In this document: positions 1 to 8,553 of the stretch, in pieces
How the letters are laid out: every line of letters begins with the position of its first letter
Numbering within the stretch: position 1 is the stretch's first letter
NCBI GenBank assembly: GCA_030145395.1
Contig: JAQYVR010000088.1
Coordinates: 1 to 44,150 of the forward strand
Source: Desulfobacteria bacterium
Lineage (GTDB): Bacteria > Desulfobacterota > Desulfobacteria > Desulfobacterales > C00003060
Direction: 5' to 3'
Length of the DNA stretch: 44,150 nucleotides
Position numbers and translations under genes: made by a program
The notes under the pieces: model-generated
Told to the model about the DNA's origin: nothing
The model's input: only the letters and a program-made list of their open reading frames with translations
Databases searched by the model: none

Positions 1-487
1 AAAGTATTCCTGCGGTCAAAATCCTCTCGTTGACTCTCCCGCAGTCCTGCGGGATCGCCCTTGCGGGCAGTCTGACGGCTGTCCAATTCCACTGTTATGT
101 GGAATTGCCCTTGAACTTGAACAAAACTGAACGGTTTCCACAGGTCTCATAAAGTATTGCAGTCCGCGGCTGTCTGTAGCTGAGCCCTTCTTTCTCCTTG
201 ATCTTGTACAGAATCGAATGTTTTGCAAAGGTCTCGGTAGTGTGAGAGGTTTAATTTTTGCTTGCATGCTCTGAGGGGTTTCGATATGTAACAATATCGA
301 AACATTTTGATGACATACAGATACTGAAAGACATAAGCAGTCGGAGCCAATGCGTTATTTTCCATCCTTGAACCCGAAAGGCACAAAATTTGCAATTTAA
401 CCGTCGCTGTTGGGTTAAGGGATAGTTGAGCAAAGGCCCTTGCTTGTCCAAACCACTCAATTACACGGGCATAAAACGGAGCAGATA
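1..487. other. Gene-free leader with GC-rich palindromes
   Basis: No convincing gene is seen. The first 130 bases hold closely spaced short hairpins: a 7-bp perfect palindrome at about 43-58 (CCCGCAG/CTGCGGG), a GCCC/GGGC hairpin just after it, and an AATTCCAC/GTGGAATT hairpin near 85-106. Similar hairpin clusters occur near 10950-11025 and 20534-20636. The rest is AT-rich and probably contains the promoter and leader of the gene starting at 488; no clear -35/-10 pair could be picked. Confidence 0.5.
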
Positions 488-3400
488 GTGTCAGATCAGC
501 GACTAAAACGTCTGGAGAACGATTACGACCGTCTTACCAGAGAACTCTTAGGAAATGACTTCATAAAGATTGGTCAGACGAAAGGGACCCCCGCTAACCA
601 ATATATTATTGAATACAATATCAAGGGCGTTAAGTTTGATCCATCTAAAGGCCAGACCTCTTTCGTAACACACCATGAAGTCCAAATAATATTATTAAAC
701 GAATACCCGTCATCTCCTCCCTATTGCAAGATCAAAACAGAGATATTTCATCCAAACATGAACGAGTCTGAAATATGGATCGGGGACGAAAGTTCCTGGT
801 CTGCGAGTACATCACTCCTTGATGTAGTAAAACACATAGCCTGTATGATTTCATATCAAACCTATGACCTCAATTCGCCTTTGAATGAGAGAGCAGCTAG
901 CTGGGCCAAGAAAAACGAGTCGTCATTACCTTTGGATTCAACAGATTTCTTTGCACCGGTTGTGTCTGAAGGGGAACCTCAGTCGCAGCCGGAGCCTGAG
1001 GCGCAAGAGAAAGAAGCTTGTGCATATTGCCTGGAACCGGATCCGCATAACAAATGCGGCAGCGGCCATCCTGCCTGTGACGATTGCCTCAGCACTTGCG
1101 AATACTGTGACAATACGACTTGCCTGGCTTGCATCGACAATGCTTGTGGAGAATGTCAGGGTAAAATCGACGCCTATTGTTCTAAGATCGACGCGGCAAT
1201 TGAGCGGGCACATATTGGCGAGAGTGTGTCTCATGCCAGGAAGGCCTTGAAGGAATTCCCTGACGTTCAGAGGCTCTTGGATCGCCTCGATGGAGCAGAA
1301 CAAACCAAGAAACTTGTAGCCTATATAGAAACCTGTAGGAAGACACGCTGCTTTTACGGGATTGTCACAGCTTGCAAAGAGTTGCAATCTCTGGGGCTTG
1401 AAAATGAGGCCCTCGCCAAAATAGAAAAGGCAGCATCAGACAAGCTCAAGGCGGCAGATGCTGCTGTTGCCCATGGGAAAAAGGAACTTGAAGCCAACCA
1501 CAAACCAGAACTGGCCTGTAAATACTTCTCCAAGGCTCTGCAAACAGTCCCCGACCATCCTTCAGCATACAAACTAGTGGAGGAGGCCAAAAAGCGCATA
1601 GATAAAGCCAGAAAATACGTTGGATCTGCTCAAGAACGGTTGGAGAAAGGCCATTATGATCGTGCCCTGGAATATGCCAAGAAGGCCGTTTCGTTGGATG
1701 CCACCGTAGGTTCTCAAACAGAAGAGCTGATTGACACGGCCAGCCGTTTTCTAACGTCAGAACGACGTAGAAAGAAGATACGGCTTCTGGCCCTTGTTGG
1801 GACAGGCTGTATCTTGATTTTTGGTTCAGTCTGCTTTTTCTATATCTGGGAAGACGGACGCCTTAAGACCGAATATCACCTGTTCCTGGATGAATTTGAG
1901 AATGAGCCAACGGTGGAGGAAAAGATCGACGCATTAGGCGGCTTTGTAATGTCCCACAAAACAAGCAGATATACCAGAGACGCCGAAAAGCGGATCGCGG
2001 ATCTATATACACATATTCAGGAACGTCAGTTTGAAATTGCGAAACGCAATGTGAACAATATGCTGAAGAACAAGGACTATAAAAAAGCCGAAACAATCTA
2101 CGAGCAGCTGCTTTCGGAACATCCCGAAGCCACTTATGCCACGGAAGTCAATAAGAATATCAGCAAAGTCCGCGGCCTGGCAGACGATAAGGATTATGAG
2201 GCAGTGCGTTGGCTTTCGAAGTGCAATGCAAAAACGAGGGTCAGCGCATATAAGTTATACCTAAACAATCATCCAGAAGGAAAACATATAGAAGAAGTCA
2301 AGAAGCTAATTGCCGACTCCAGCGAAGACTATTATACGCATTTCAAGGAAAAGATTGCACTGCTCAATAGTAATGAGGACTGGAATGAGTGCATACAGGT
2401 ATGCAACGAGTTCGATGAGAATCTTGATGAGTCGCAGTGGGGGGATGAAGTAGAGGCGCTACGAAGTGAGTGCCTCAATAGGCATGGCGGCGACAGAGAT
2501 TTGGCTGCTTTGATAGTCGAGGCAGACGCCAAAGGTGAAGATTATGCGGCGGCCAAGCAGGTATATCTGAGATATTTGGAAGACAATCCTGATTCATCTG
2601 TGAGGTCGAGCATAACAAGTAGAGTTGATGCACTGGATGAGAAGCTTCGGGGTGAGGAGGCATGGGAGAAAATACTACCGTATGCCACGTCTGAGGAAAA
2701 CGACCTGGATGACAGAATTGGCAGAGTGAAAGGGTTTTTGGCACAGCATCCGCCAGAAGAGCTTTTGGAGGATGCAACAAAGCAATTGAAGGAATTGGAA
2801 GAAAAGAGTGACACGATATCATGGAAGGAGACCATCAAGTCTTGCGGAGACGCGAAAAGAAGCGTAGAGAGCAAGATAAGTCTTCTGGAAGATTTTGTGC
2901 GAAGAAATGTTTCTGGGAAGTACCTCAGCGATGCGAAAGCCAGACTCAGTGAATTGAAAACGGAGCAGGCGTCAAGCGTTTGGAAAGAGATTGAGCGTTA
3001 CTGTAATAACCAGGGAACAGGCATATCTGAGAGGATAAATAAACTAACTCTCTATATTAATCAAAACACCACAGGCGAATTCGTTCAAAATGCTCGATTT
3101 TTGTTGGGTAAACTAAGAAGGCTTTCAAGGGAAGAGGAAGGAATACGTCAGCGGATCAAAGGAACTGGCAACACTTATGTCTATAATAACGGCACAATAA
3201 CTGACAGAAGGACGGGTTTGGTATGGTGTGCTTTTGACTCCTATCTTGATATGCAGAAAAGTCTGCCGTACGAATCCGCCACGAGATATGTGAAGAGAAT
3301 CAGGTGCGGTGGTTACAGTGACTGGCGGTTACCCTCTGAAGAGGAGCTGCGGTCTATATACAAGAAGAAGCCGTTTTTCCCCACGGCTAGTGAGGGAAAA

Positions 3401-3535
3401 TGGTACTGGAGTGCTAATCAGGGTGGTGGACAAATGGTCCCGATTGTGACGACCGAAAGAGAAACAAAATGGCGGATGACAAGAATTGAGGCAGATATTG
3501 GACGTGGTTCAATACGGGCTGTGAGGGGGCCATAA
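488..3535 (+). CDS. E2-like (catalytic Cys lost) / RING-like / TPR / membrane / DUF1566 fusion protein
   Basis: Residues are numbered from the GTG at 488, which has GGAG six bases upstream; a TTG at 440 in the same frame has no such site. Residues 5-145 match a ubiquitin-conjugating (UBC) fold: an N-terminal helix, EYPSSPPY (YPxxPP), HPN at 88-90, a conserved W-S pair (104-105) and C-terminal helices. The active-site Cys position (I-C-L-D in E2s) is Trp97. A Cys/His cluster follows: C178-x2-C181-x8-C190-x3-H194-x2-C197-x2-C200-x3-C204-x2-C207, the C3HC4 order of a RING with short loops, then CxxC pairs up to C231. Helical TPR-like repeats run to about 420. A RRRKK stretch precedes one membrane helix (about 433-454), more helical repeats follow, and a DUF1566/Lcl domain (GGYSDWRLP) occupies about 898-1013. 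Positive-inside rule: E2/RING part cytoplasmic, DUF1566 outside. No E1, ubiquitin-like or JAB gene is in the window. Function unknown; perhaps a UEV-like scaffold or sensor. Confidence 0.9.
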   Translation: MSDQRLKRLENDYDRLTRELLGNDFIKIGQTKGTPANQYIIEYNIKGVKFDPSKGQTSFVTHHEVQIILLNEYPSSPPYCKIKTEIFHPNMNESEIWIGDESSWSASTSLLDVVKHIACMISYQTYDLNSPLNERAASWAKKNESSLPLDSTDFFAPVVSEGEPQSQPEPEAQEKEACAYCLEPDPHNKCGSGHPACDDCLSTCEYCDNTTCLACIDNACGECQGKIDAYCSKIDAAIERAHIGESVSHARKALKEFPDVQRLLDRLDGAEQTKKLVAYIETCRKTRCFYGIVTACKELQSLGLENEALAKIEKAASDKLKAADAAVAHGKKELEANHKPELACKYFSKALQTVPDHPSAYKLVEEAKKRIDKARKYVGSAQERLEKGHYDRALEYAKKAVSLDATVGSQTEELIDTASRFLTSERRRKKIRLLALVGTGCILIFGSVCFFYIWEDGRLKTEYHLFLDEFENEPTVEEKIDALGGFVMSHKTSRYTRDAEKRIADLYTHIQERQFEIAKRNVNNMLKNKDYKKAETIYEQLLSEHPEATYATEVNKNISKVRGLADDKDYEAVRWLSKCNAKTRVSAYKLYLNNHPEGKHIEEVKKLIADSSEDYYTHFKEKIALLNSNEDWNECIQVCNEFDENLDESQWGDEVEALRSECLNRHGGDRDLAALIVEADAKGEDYAAAKQVYLRYLEDNPDSSVRSSITSRVDALDEKLRGEEAWEKILPYATSEENDLDDRIGRVKGFLAQHPPEELLEDATKQLKELEEKSDTISWKETIKSCGDAKRSVESKISLLEDFVRRNVSGKYLSDAKARLSELKTEQASSVWKEIERYCNNQGTGISERINKLTLYINQNTTGEFVQNARFLLGKLRRLSREEEGIRQRIKGTGNTYVYNNGTITDRRTGLVWCAFDSYLDMQKSLPYESATRYVKRIRCGGYSDWRLPSEEELRSIYKKKPFFPTASEGKWYWSANQGGGQMVPIVTTERETKWRMTRIEADIGRGSIRAVRGP

Positions 3536-3654
3536 CATTCTTATGGTTTCTATGGTAGCCCTCAGCAATACCTCCCGCTTGGTATAACTCCTATAATCCC
3601 CTACCTGTGGTGTGGCGTTTAGGTTCAGGATCCGACCGATCCAGATGAGCAGTC

Positions 3655-4782
3655 TCAAGAGGGCGAAGCGCAAGGACGAGCACTGTCGACTGCTCGGCGA
3701 CGGCCAGCCATTGTCCGTCTGGTCCAGGCTATGATGCCGCAGGAAACCGGTTTCACAGACAGGAGCAGAAGGATCACTGCCCCTACCCATTCAGTCCAGA
3801 CCGGGATGACTTCAGACGCTTGGCCTGCCATAGCTCGAGCTGAAAGACCGAAGGATGTGTAAACCTTATCAAGAGCCAAGCCGAAGAGGACTGTAGATAG
3901 GCCTATGGTCGTCAAATAAATGGCGGTGGCCCTCTTGCCCAGGATGCCCAGCAGGACTGTCAGAGAGGTGACGTTCGTCGCAGGGCCTGCGAGGAGAAAA
4001 ACCAAAGCTGCCCCTGGACTGGCCCCCTTCAGAATCAAAGCCGCGGCAATCGGCGTTGAGGCTGTGGCACAAATGTACAACGGAATACCAACGCCGAGCA
4101 TGACAAGCATAGACGGCAGACCCCCGCCCGCGTATCTGGTCACCACGTCATCAGGGATGATGGATGTGATCAACCCGGCCAGGACCAAACCTACCAGAAA
4201 CCACCCGGCCATGTCACTCCAGAGTTCTGTCAGGGCATACCGGAGCCCGGCCGTGATCTTCTCCCCAAAACTGTGGTGCCGGTTGTGTTCCTCGGGTGGG
4301 CATTCCTCCCCGTCACAACAGCCGTCCACTGGACAAGTCAGGTCGCGGGAGATCGAACCGTCATTATCGACAGCGCCGAACAGGTTTTCCACTATACCGG
4401 CACAAGCGGCCGTGACAAATGCAACGAATGGTCGGGCCACTGTCATGATGGGGTCCAGCAAGGCGTATGTTATGGCAATAGAATCGACTCCCGACTCGGG
4501 GGTCGATATCAGGAAGGCCGTAGTGGCCCCATTATTGGCCCCCTGTTTCTTTAGCGCCACACCTGTGGGCAAGACACCGCAGGATCACAACGGTATGGGT
4601 ATCCCGAGCAATGCGGCCTTAAACACCGAGGCGAATCGGCCTTGGCCCAGATGCTGAGCTACGGAGTCCGGGTTAAGGAGAACTCGCAGAAGGCCGCTGA
4701 CCAATAGCCCCAAAAGGACGTATACGGACGACTCCAGAAGTAGATGCCAGGCCTCTTGAAAGGCGTTTATAAGAAAACTCAC
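3655..4782 (-). CDS. SO_0444-type Cu/Zn efflux permease, probable selenoprotein (in-frame UGA at 4585-4587)
   Basis: Two abutting open frames read as one 375-residue permease if the TGA at 4585-4587 is decoded as selenocysteine (residue 66). The segment reads GIPIPL-U-SCGVLPTG, while family members have CSCG at this spot, so U replaces the first Cys. The frame is continuous on both sides, and the downstream half begins in mid-motif with no ribosome site of its own. Several hydrophobic segments fit a PF03773 (ArsP_1/DUF318) permease. A soluble loop rich in Cys and His (TCPVDGCCDGEECPP, then HNRHH) looks metal binding, as in SO_0444 Cu/Zn exporters. The mRNA after UGA can fold into a hairpin (4549-4573) with apical loop AGGU starting 21 nt downstream. 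The start is GTG at 4782 with GAGG upstream. The alternative is a pseudogene with one Cys-to-stop change. Confidence 0.82.
4549..4573 (-). promoter_or_regulatory. Candidate bacterial SECIS hairpin of the permease
   Basis: Counting from the base after UGA, nt 17-20 (CCAC) pair with 25-28 (GUGG) around loop AGGU (21-24). The stem extends through GC/GC and CUU/AAG pairs with small bulges to nt 12-36. A short loop with G near its start, 16-37 nt after UGA, is the known bacterial SECIS layout. Folding was done by eye. Confidence 0.6.
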
Positions 4783-5161
4783 CTCTGTTCAAACCTCGAC
4801 TTTAGTATTCGCGCACGTGCTTCTAATCTCGGGTAGTTGTACCATGCGGTCATCGTTCAATAGAACCTGATCTTACCATGTGCCGGGCAAACAGTCTATT
4901 CTTGATCGCCGAACACCCGACTGCGCTCCACGAGGTTTCCGAATCGAACAGAACGATCTACAGTAATTCTCATAAGTGTGTTCCGTTTTGAACCCACATA
5001 GGTGGCTATCAGGGATACCCCCTGACAGCTTAGAAGATTGCCGCAAACGAAACATATTTCTTAGCACCGCTCTAATCTGTTGTCGGACAGGAGGGTTTCG
5101 GTAGAAGACCTTCAGGGGCAAGCCGTCGCCTTCTGAAATGGGGCCCTATGGTCCAGGCATA
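4783..5161. other. Intergenic gap with a MITE-like copy
   Basis: No gene is supported. The gap contains the short repeat element at 4973-5059, listed separately. Short frames here are not recognisable proteins. Confidence 0.5.
4973..5059. repeat. MITE-like element, copy 1 (about 87 bp)
   Basis: The left end (TGTTCCGTTTTGAACC) and right end (GCCGCAAACGAAACATATTT) match the ends of the elements at 18449-18497 and 18632-18912. The two ends are imperfect inverted repeats of each other (TGTTCCGTTT / AAACGAAACA). The interior keeps part of the CAGGGATACCCCCTGACAG stem of the longest copy, so this looks like a deletion derivative. Confidence 0.7.
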
Positions 5162-5575
5162 TCACTTCACGAGTTCATCATAAGCTTTTTGAATAGCTAC
5201 AAATTTCTTGTGGGCTAGGTCCTGAAACTCTTTGCCCAGGTGCTGGACCTTGTCGGGGTGGTATTGGGCGGCGAGTTTCTTGTGGGCCGCTCTGATCTCT
5301 TCCTTGGAGGCGCCAGGCTGTATTCCGAGGATCTTATACGGGTTTTCCTCGTCGGCTTCTTCTTGACCGGGAGGACTATGCCTTCTTTCTGAATGCGACG
5401 AATAAGCGTTGGCTGCCTGGGAGGCCTTTTTCAATCTGGACAGCCACCACAGGACAAGCGCAAAGACGGCGAGGTCGTCCAGCTGTCCGGGGCCCACTAA
5501 GAAATCCGGCACCACATCATAGGGATTGATGAAATACAATAACGCGATGAGCCAGGGGAGGTATTTTTTGATCAT
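5162..5575 (-). CDS. DUF1232 (YkvA-like) membrane / J-domain protein
   Basis: This is a 137-residue protein. The N-terminal 50 residues form a hydrophobic hairpin with the DUF1232 signature (YFINPYDVVPDFLVGPGQLDD). The C-terminal 65 residues are a J domain: NPYKILGIQPGASKEEI, then the HPD tripeptide in AAQYHPDKVQ, and a closing helix. J domains stimulate DnaK ATPase, so this may be a membrane-tethered Hsp70 cochaperone. The zinc-finger and G/F regions of full DnaJ are absent. The ATG at 5575 has TGAGG ten bases upstream; an in-frame TTG at 5584 would place the same GAGG one base away and is less likely. The protein stands alone, convergent with nothing obvious. Confidence 0.85.
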   Translation of the reverse strand: MIKKYLPWLIALLYFINPYDVVPDFLVGPGQLDDLAVFALVLWWLSRLKKASQAANAYSSHSERRHSPPGQEEADEENPYKILGIQPGASKEEIRAAHKKLAAQYHPDKVQHLGKEFQDLAHKKFVAIQKAYDELVK

Positions 5576-5976
5576 GGTCGGCAAACCTCAGTATGCTAAT
5601 GGGGGCATGAAACAGACCCAAATCCACCGCCAAGAAAACGAAGCACCAACAATAATCGATACCATTGCAACGGGTTATCTCAGAGCGGGGCAGTAGAAAT
5701 CTGTCACCTAGCCGAGTTAGTTGCAAGGCTATTCTTTCCTTCGTTTTTTTGGCACTTCGGGTCTGCCGATTTCACCGGATTTTCTGTCCCGTTAAATTTT
5801 CAAGTATTTAACCGGGGTGTGTCTGTGGCCATAAAAAACAACTTGGTAACATAAATCGACAAAAGGGGTTGCAATACCGGAAAGAATGATTAATTATTTC
5901 TATACAATGCTATATACTTGTCTCGACGCTTTTGATTGCAAAGCGTTGGTTTGGGTCGAAGCACAAGGAGTTCACA
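5576..5976. other. Intergenic gap upstream of the FmdB gene
   Basis: No gene is seen in this 400-base gap. The AT-rich 60 bases before 5940 (TATACA and TATATA near 5900-5915) probably hold the promoter of the FmdB/selenoprotein pair, but no convincing -35 box could be assigned. Confidence 0.45.
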
Positions 5977-6183
5977 ATGCCACTGTACGAATTTTTATGT
6001 CCAAAATGTAAACACCAATTTGAACAGATTGTTTTCGCAAGCGACAAGGAGCCCATAGAGTGTCCCAAGTGCGGGGCATCGAAGCCGGAGCGCCTGCTTT
6101 CAGTATTTTCTTCAAACGCTAGCCCCCAAGGTGCAGGGGTCTCTGCGCCACCTTCGTGTACGCCATCTCGGGGATTTTCTTGA
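5977..6183 (+). CDS. FmdB-family zinc-ribbon protein
   Basis: This small protein of 68 residues starts MPLYEFLCPKC and carries two CxxC knuckles (C9-x2-C12 and C31-x2-C34), the single zinc ribbon typical of FmdB/CxxC_CXXC_SSSS regulators. The C-terminus is a flexible Ser/Gly/Pro-rich tail ending CTPSRGFS, also usual for the family. The start at 5977 has AAGGAG six bases upstream; an in-frame ATG at 5932 lacks this and would add an unrelated leader. FmdB was named as a putative regulator of formamidase genes, but the general function is unsettled. The next gene, a 60-residue putative selenoprotein, begins 38 bases downstream on the same strand, so the two are probably cotranscribed. Confidence 0.88.
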   Translation: MPLYEFLCPKCKHQFEQIVFASDKEPIECPKCGASKPERLLSVFSSNASPQGAGVSAPPSCTPSRGFS

Positions 6184-6221
6184 GCGTAAGTCGTCCCAGC
6201 CGTTGGCTGAGGGGAAGCAAA

Positions 6222-6404
6222 ATGTCCAATATATTCGTTATGCTAGGCGTCGTTGTTGTCTGGATCTTGCTCCAAGTGTATATCCTGCCAAAGCTTGGCA
6301 TCTCCACATGAATGAAAAATGCCTGCCAGTTTGGCGAGCACGTCCAGGAAATCGAGAAAAAAGAAACATCGGCTGACAGTTCAAAGGTCAAAGCTGAAAG
6401 CTGA
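6222..6404 (+). CDS. Small single-pass membrane protein, probable selenoprotein (UGA at 6309-6311)
   Basis: A 60-residue reading frame starts at ATG 6222 behind a good ribosome site (GAGGGG, 6209-6214) and contains one TGA at codon 30. Residues 4-22 are a hydrophobic helix. The motif around the codon is KLGIST-U-MKNAC, with Cys five residues on, then a charged hydrophilic tail ending at TGA 6402-6404. If UGA stopped translation, a 29-residue membrane peptide would result. A hairpin at 6320-6340 (8 pairs with one mismatch, loop AGUUU beginning 17 nt after UGA) has bacterial SECIS geometry. The S/T-U with a nearby Cys suggests a redox or metal role, but function is unknown. It follows fmdB by 38 bases, probably in one operon. 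Confidence 0.8.
6320..6340 (+). promoter_or_regulatory. Candidate bacterial SECIS hairpin of the small selenoprotein
   Basis: UGCCUGCC (nt 9-16 after UGA) pairs with GGCGAGCA (nt 22-29) with one C/A mismatch and one U-G pair, closing the five-base loop AGUUU. Loop position, size and an early G agree with the known bacterial SECIS rule. Folding was done by eye. Confidence 0.65.
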
Positions 6405-6487
6405 AAGCGAAAAAAACAACCTTCCGTTTGTTTTCTTCAATAGTGATCTGGTCTGCCTTGAGGTAGGCGCAAGATCGGTCAGTTGTC

Positions 6488-8437
6488 TCACCATATATAA
6501 TCCTTAGCAATCTCGCGTTTGTCCTTGCCTGCCAGTACGTGAAGCGTCCTGATCTCTTTTAGCTTTATGGGAGAGAGTTGGCCAATCGGTATGTACACTA
6601 TCTGTTTGCCCCATCTGCCCGCCACCTGTTTAATAAAGGACCGCGGGGGCTGCTTGGCAACAAAGACAACATGCTTTTCTATGCTGTATTCCAGGCCTGC
6701 CAAAAGGAGGCGCTCGGCTTTGGTCCGGGCCCAGTCATATTCCGGGTCTCCCCAGACATCAGCAAGCCGAAGCGGAGGATAAGTCATTAGAAAGCCTCCG
6801 TACGTGGCCCGGCAGATCCCCGGCCCTACAATGTGGTCTGCGGGATCAGTGGCATAAAAGGCCATGTCCGACTCTTGATCGTGCTCTCCTAGCCATGTCA
6901 TCAGGTGGGGATATCTCTCTCCGGTTCTATCCTGGTCAAAGATGACGACGATCGATCCAACGCCTCCTTTGATTCGCTTGAACTCCCTCACATAGATACG
7001 CCCTTCATGGAGATGTCTCACGGTTTCCCGCATATCGATTCCGTCCAAAAGCGTGGTCTCGAATGGCACGGAGACGGCATCCTCTGCAGACAGCACGTTG
7101 GCGCCCTTGGTTTTAAGAAAGCTGCCGTAGTCTTCGATTACGAGGTCATCGGGCGGGTACGAGCAAATGTAAGGATCGGCAAAACCCTCGAACCACTCTC
7201 CTGGTCTCCGCTCCTTCATTCGGCGTTTCTTCGGTATATAGACTGGTCGACGCTTGACCCTGGGCAGCATTCTACGGATATGAATCTTTCGAGTTCCCAG
7301 CGAAAGCATCTCCCCGCGGATGCGTATGGTAGGAACCGAAGACTCAGACTTCTGCCACGGACAAAAGGATCCCAGGCGCCAGAAGGCGTAACAAAAGTTG
7401 TCGTCCACGCATCCTCGGGCTGATATAAGGAGCTGATAAAAATCAGGCAATAGGCGGTTTTCTAGAAGGGCATAGTTTCTTGAAAAACGAAAAAAAGATT
7501 TCCTTTGCCAGCGGTGGACCTCTTCTCCTGTATCCTGACGATAATGTCGGGATGCCTGCTGAAAGAGTCGGTAGCTGGCAGCCTGGCGGTCTACCGGACC
7601 TGGCTTCATGCGATGCACTGTCCAGCGTATTGAGGCATCCAAGGCCTCCTCTTCAGAACATGTATCCTTGCCGCCGCTCATCAGGGTCAGAACACCCATC
7701 TTCTTCCTGACCGTAAACTTAGAGAGTTCTGGTTCGGGAGGCAGCTTGTGCCTTCGGTGCTCATACACAGCTGCCAAAAAGGGGTATTCGGTCATGACCT
7801 CAGGCAGATCGTCCGGGTGGACGTTGAAGAGGCTTATCCCGGTTCGTTGTTTCTTCTCAAGGGGCTCAGCCTGCGGACGAAAAAAAGCTGTTTTGACACC
7901 CTCAAGATGAGTTAACCCGCAGACGAAGAGTATCTTGTCGTATTTGGCGGAAAGGCTTTGCAGATGGTAGGCCATACCGGCCTCACGCCTTGTATCTGCC
8001 GGGCCTTTCTCAAGCCCGGGCTGGACCTCCCTTGAGTAGATGTCAAAGTAGGTCTCAATGCCCAGACGGTGGGCGGCATAGGTGTCGGGGACATAATCTC
8101 GATGGTGAGGGTACTCATCAAGGTCCAGATCCACAAAGTGGACAGGCACATTAGCCTCGAGCCCGGATCGTATGGCTTCTGCAACAGGATCGGTCGGTTC
8201 AATCGGGACGTAGATCGTTTCGCCCTTGCGGTTTTCGTACAGAACGATCGAGACCTCGGGAAGTCTCAGGACGCCTTTTTGAACCACATCTCGAAGGGAT
8301 CTAGGAAGTTCCACGGCCACGGCATCCGGTCTAATGCGCCTAAACAGATCCCGGACCTCACTTGCAAACTCCAAGCTGTAGTGGACGATTGGCACCGGAT
8401 AGACAGGGCCAAAAGGTTGTAGGGAGTCGCTAGTCAT
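6488..8437 (-). CDS. TraB/ChaN-fold-like N-terminal domain protein paired with MoxR ATPase
   Basis: This large soluble protein of 649 residues is not confidently assigned. The N-terminal 200 residues resemble the TraB/ChaN/EreA-like fold: PIVHYSLEFASEVRDLFRRI, then DAVAVELPRSLRD (about 38-50), then HFVDLDLDEYPHHRDYVP and a later KILFVCGLTHLEGV. The middle is Arg-rich and basic (about 370-420). The C-terminal 200 residues (GGVGSIVVIFDQD, YGGFLMTYPP, KHVVFVAKQPPRS, IVYIPIGQLSP) form an alpha/beta region that I do not recognise. The gene lies 116 bases downstream of a MoxR-type AAA ATPase on the same strand. TraB-like (for example DUF5682) proteins are known beside MoxR and VWA genes, but no VWA protein is present here. 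No strong ribosome site precedes the ATG at 8437. Confidence 0.7.
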   Translation of the reverse strand: MTSDSLQPFGPVYPVPIVHYSLEFASEVRDLFRRIRPDAVAVELPRSLRDVVQKGVLRLPEVSIVLYENRKGETIYVPIEPTDPVAEAIRSGLEANVPVHFVDLDLDEYPHHRDYVPDTYAAHRLGIETYFDIYSREVQPGLEKGPADTRREAGMAYHLQSLSAKYDKILFVCGLTHLEGVKTAFFRPQAEPLEKKQRTGISLFNVHPDDLPEVMTEYPFLAAVYEHRRHKLPPEPELSKFTVRKKMGVLTLMSGGKDTCSEEEALDASIRWTVHRMKPGPVDRQAASYRLFQQASRHYRQDTGEEVHRWQRKSFFRFSRNYALLENRLLPDFYQLLISARGCVDDNFCYAFWRLGSFCPWQKSESSVPTIRIRGEMLSLGTRKIHIRRMLPRVKRRPVYIPKKRRMKERRPGEWFEGFADPYICSYPPDDLVIEDYGSFLKTKGANVLSAEDAVSVPFETTLLDGIDMRETVRHLHEGRIYVREFKRIKGGVGSIVVIFDQDRTGERYPHLMTWLGEHDQESDMAFYATDPADHIVGPGICRATYGGFLMTYPPLRLADVWGDPEYDWARTKAERLLLAGLEYSIEKHVVFVAKQPPRSFIKQVAGRWGKQIVYIPIGQLSPIKLKEIRTLHVLAGKDKREIAKDYIW

Positions 8438-8553
8438 TTGAAGGAAAAGACTTCATGCACAGATGGAACAATAACGTATTGGCATGCCGGGGCAGCGGGT
8501 GTCAACACCGGCACAAGGCGCAAGGCTTATGGCATAAAGTTCAAAGTGTAGGC

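Noticed and set aside
3509-3790. Minus-strand frame of 93 codons after the E2-like gene
   Set aside because: It overlaps the end of that gene and the permease, has no ribosome site and no recognisable domain.
3920-4657. Plus-strand frame of 245 codons opposite the permease
   Set aside because: It is the antisense shadow of the permease; the permease side has membrane helices and family motifs.
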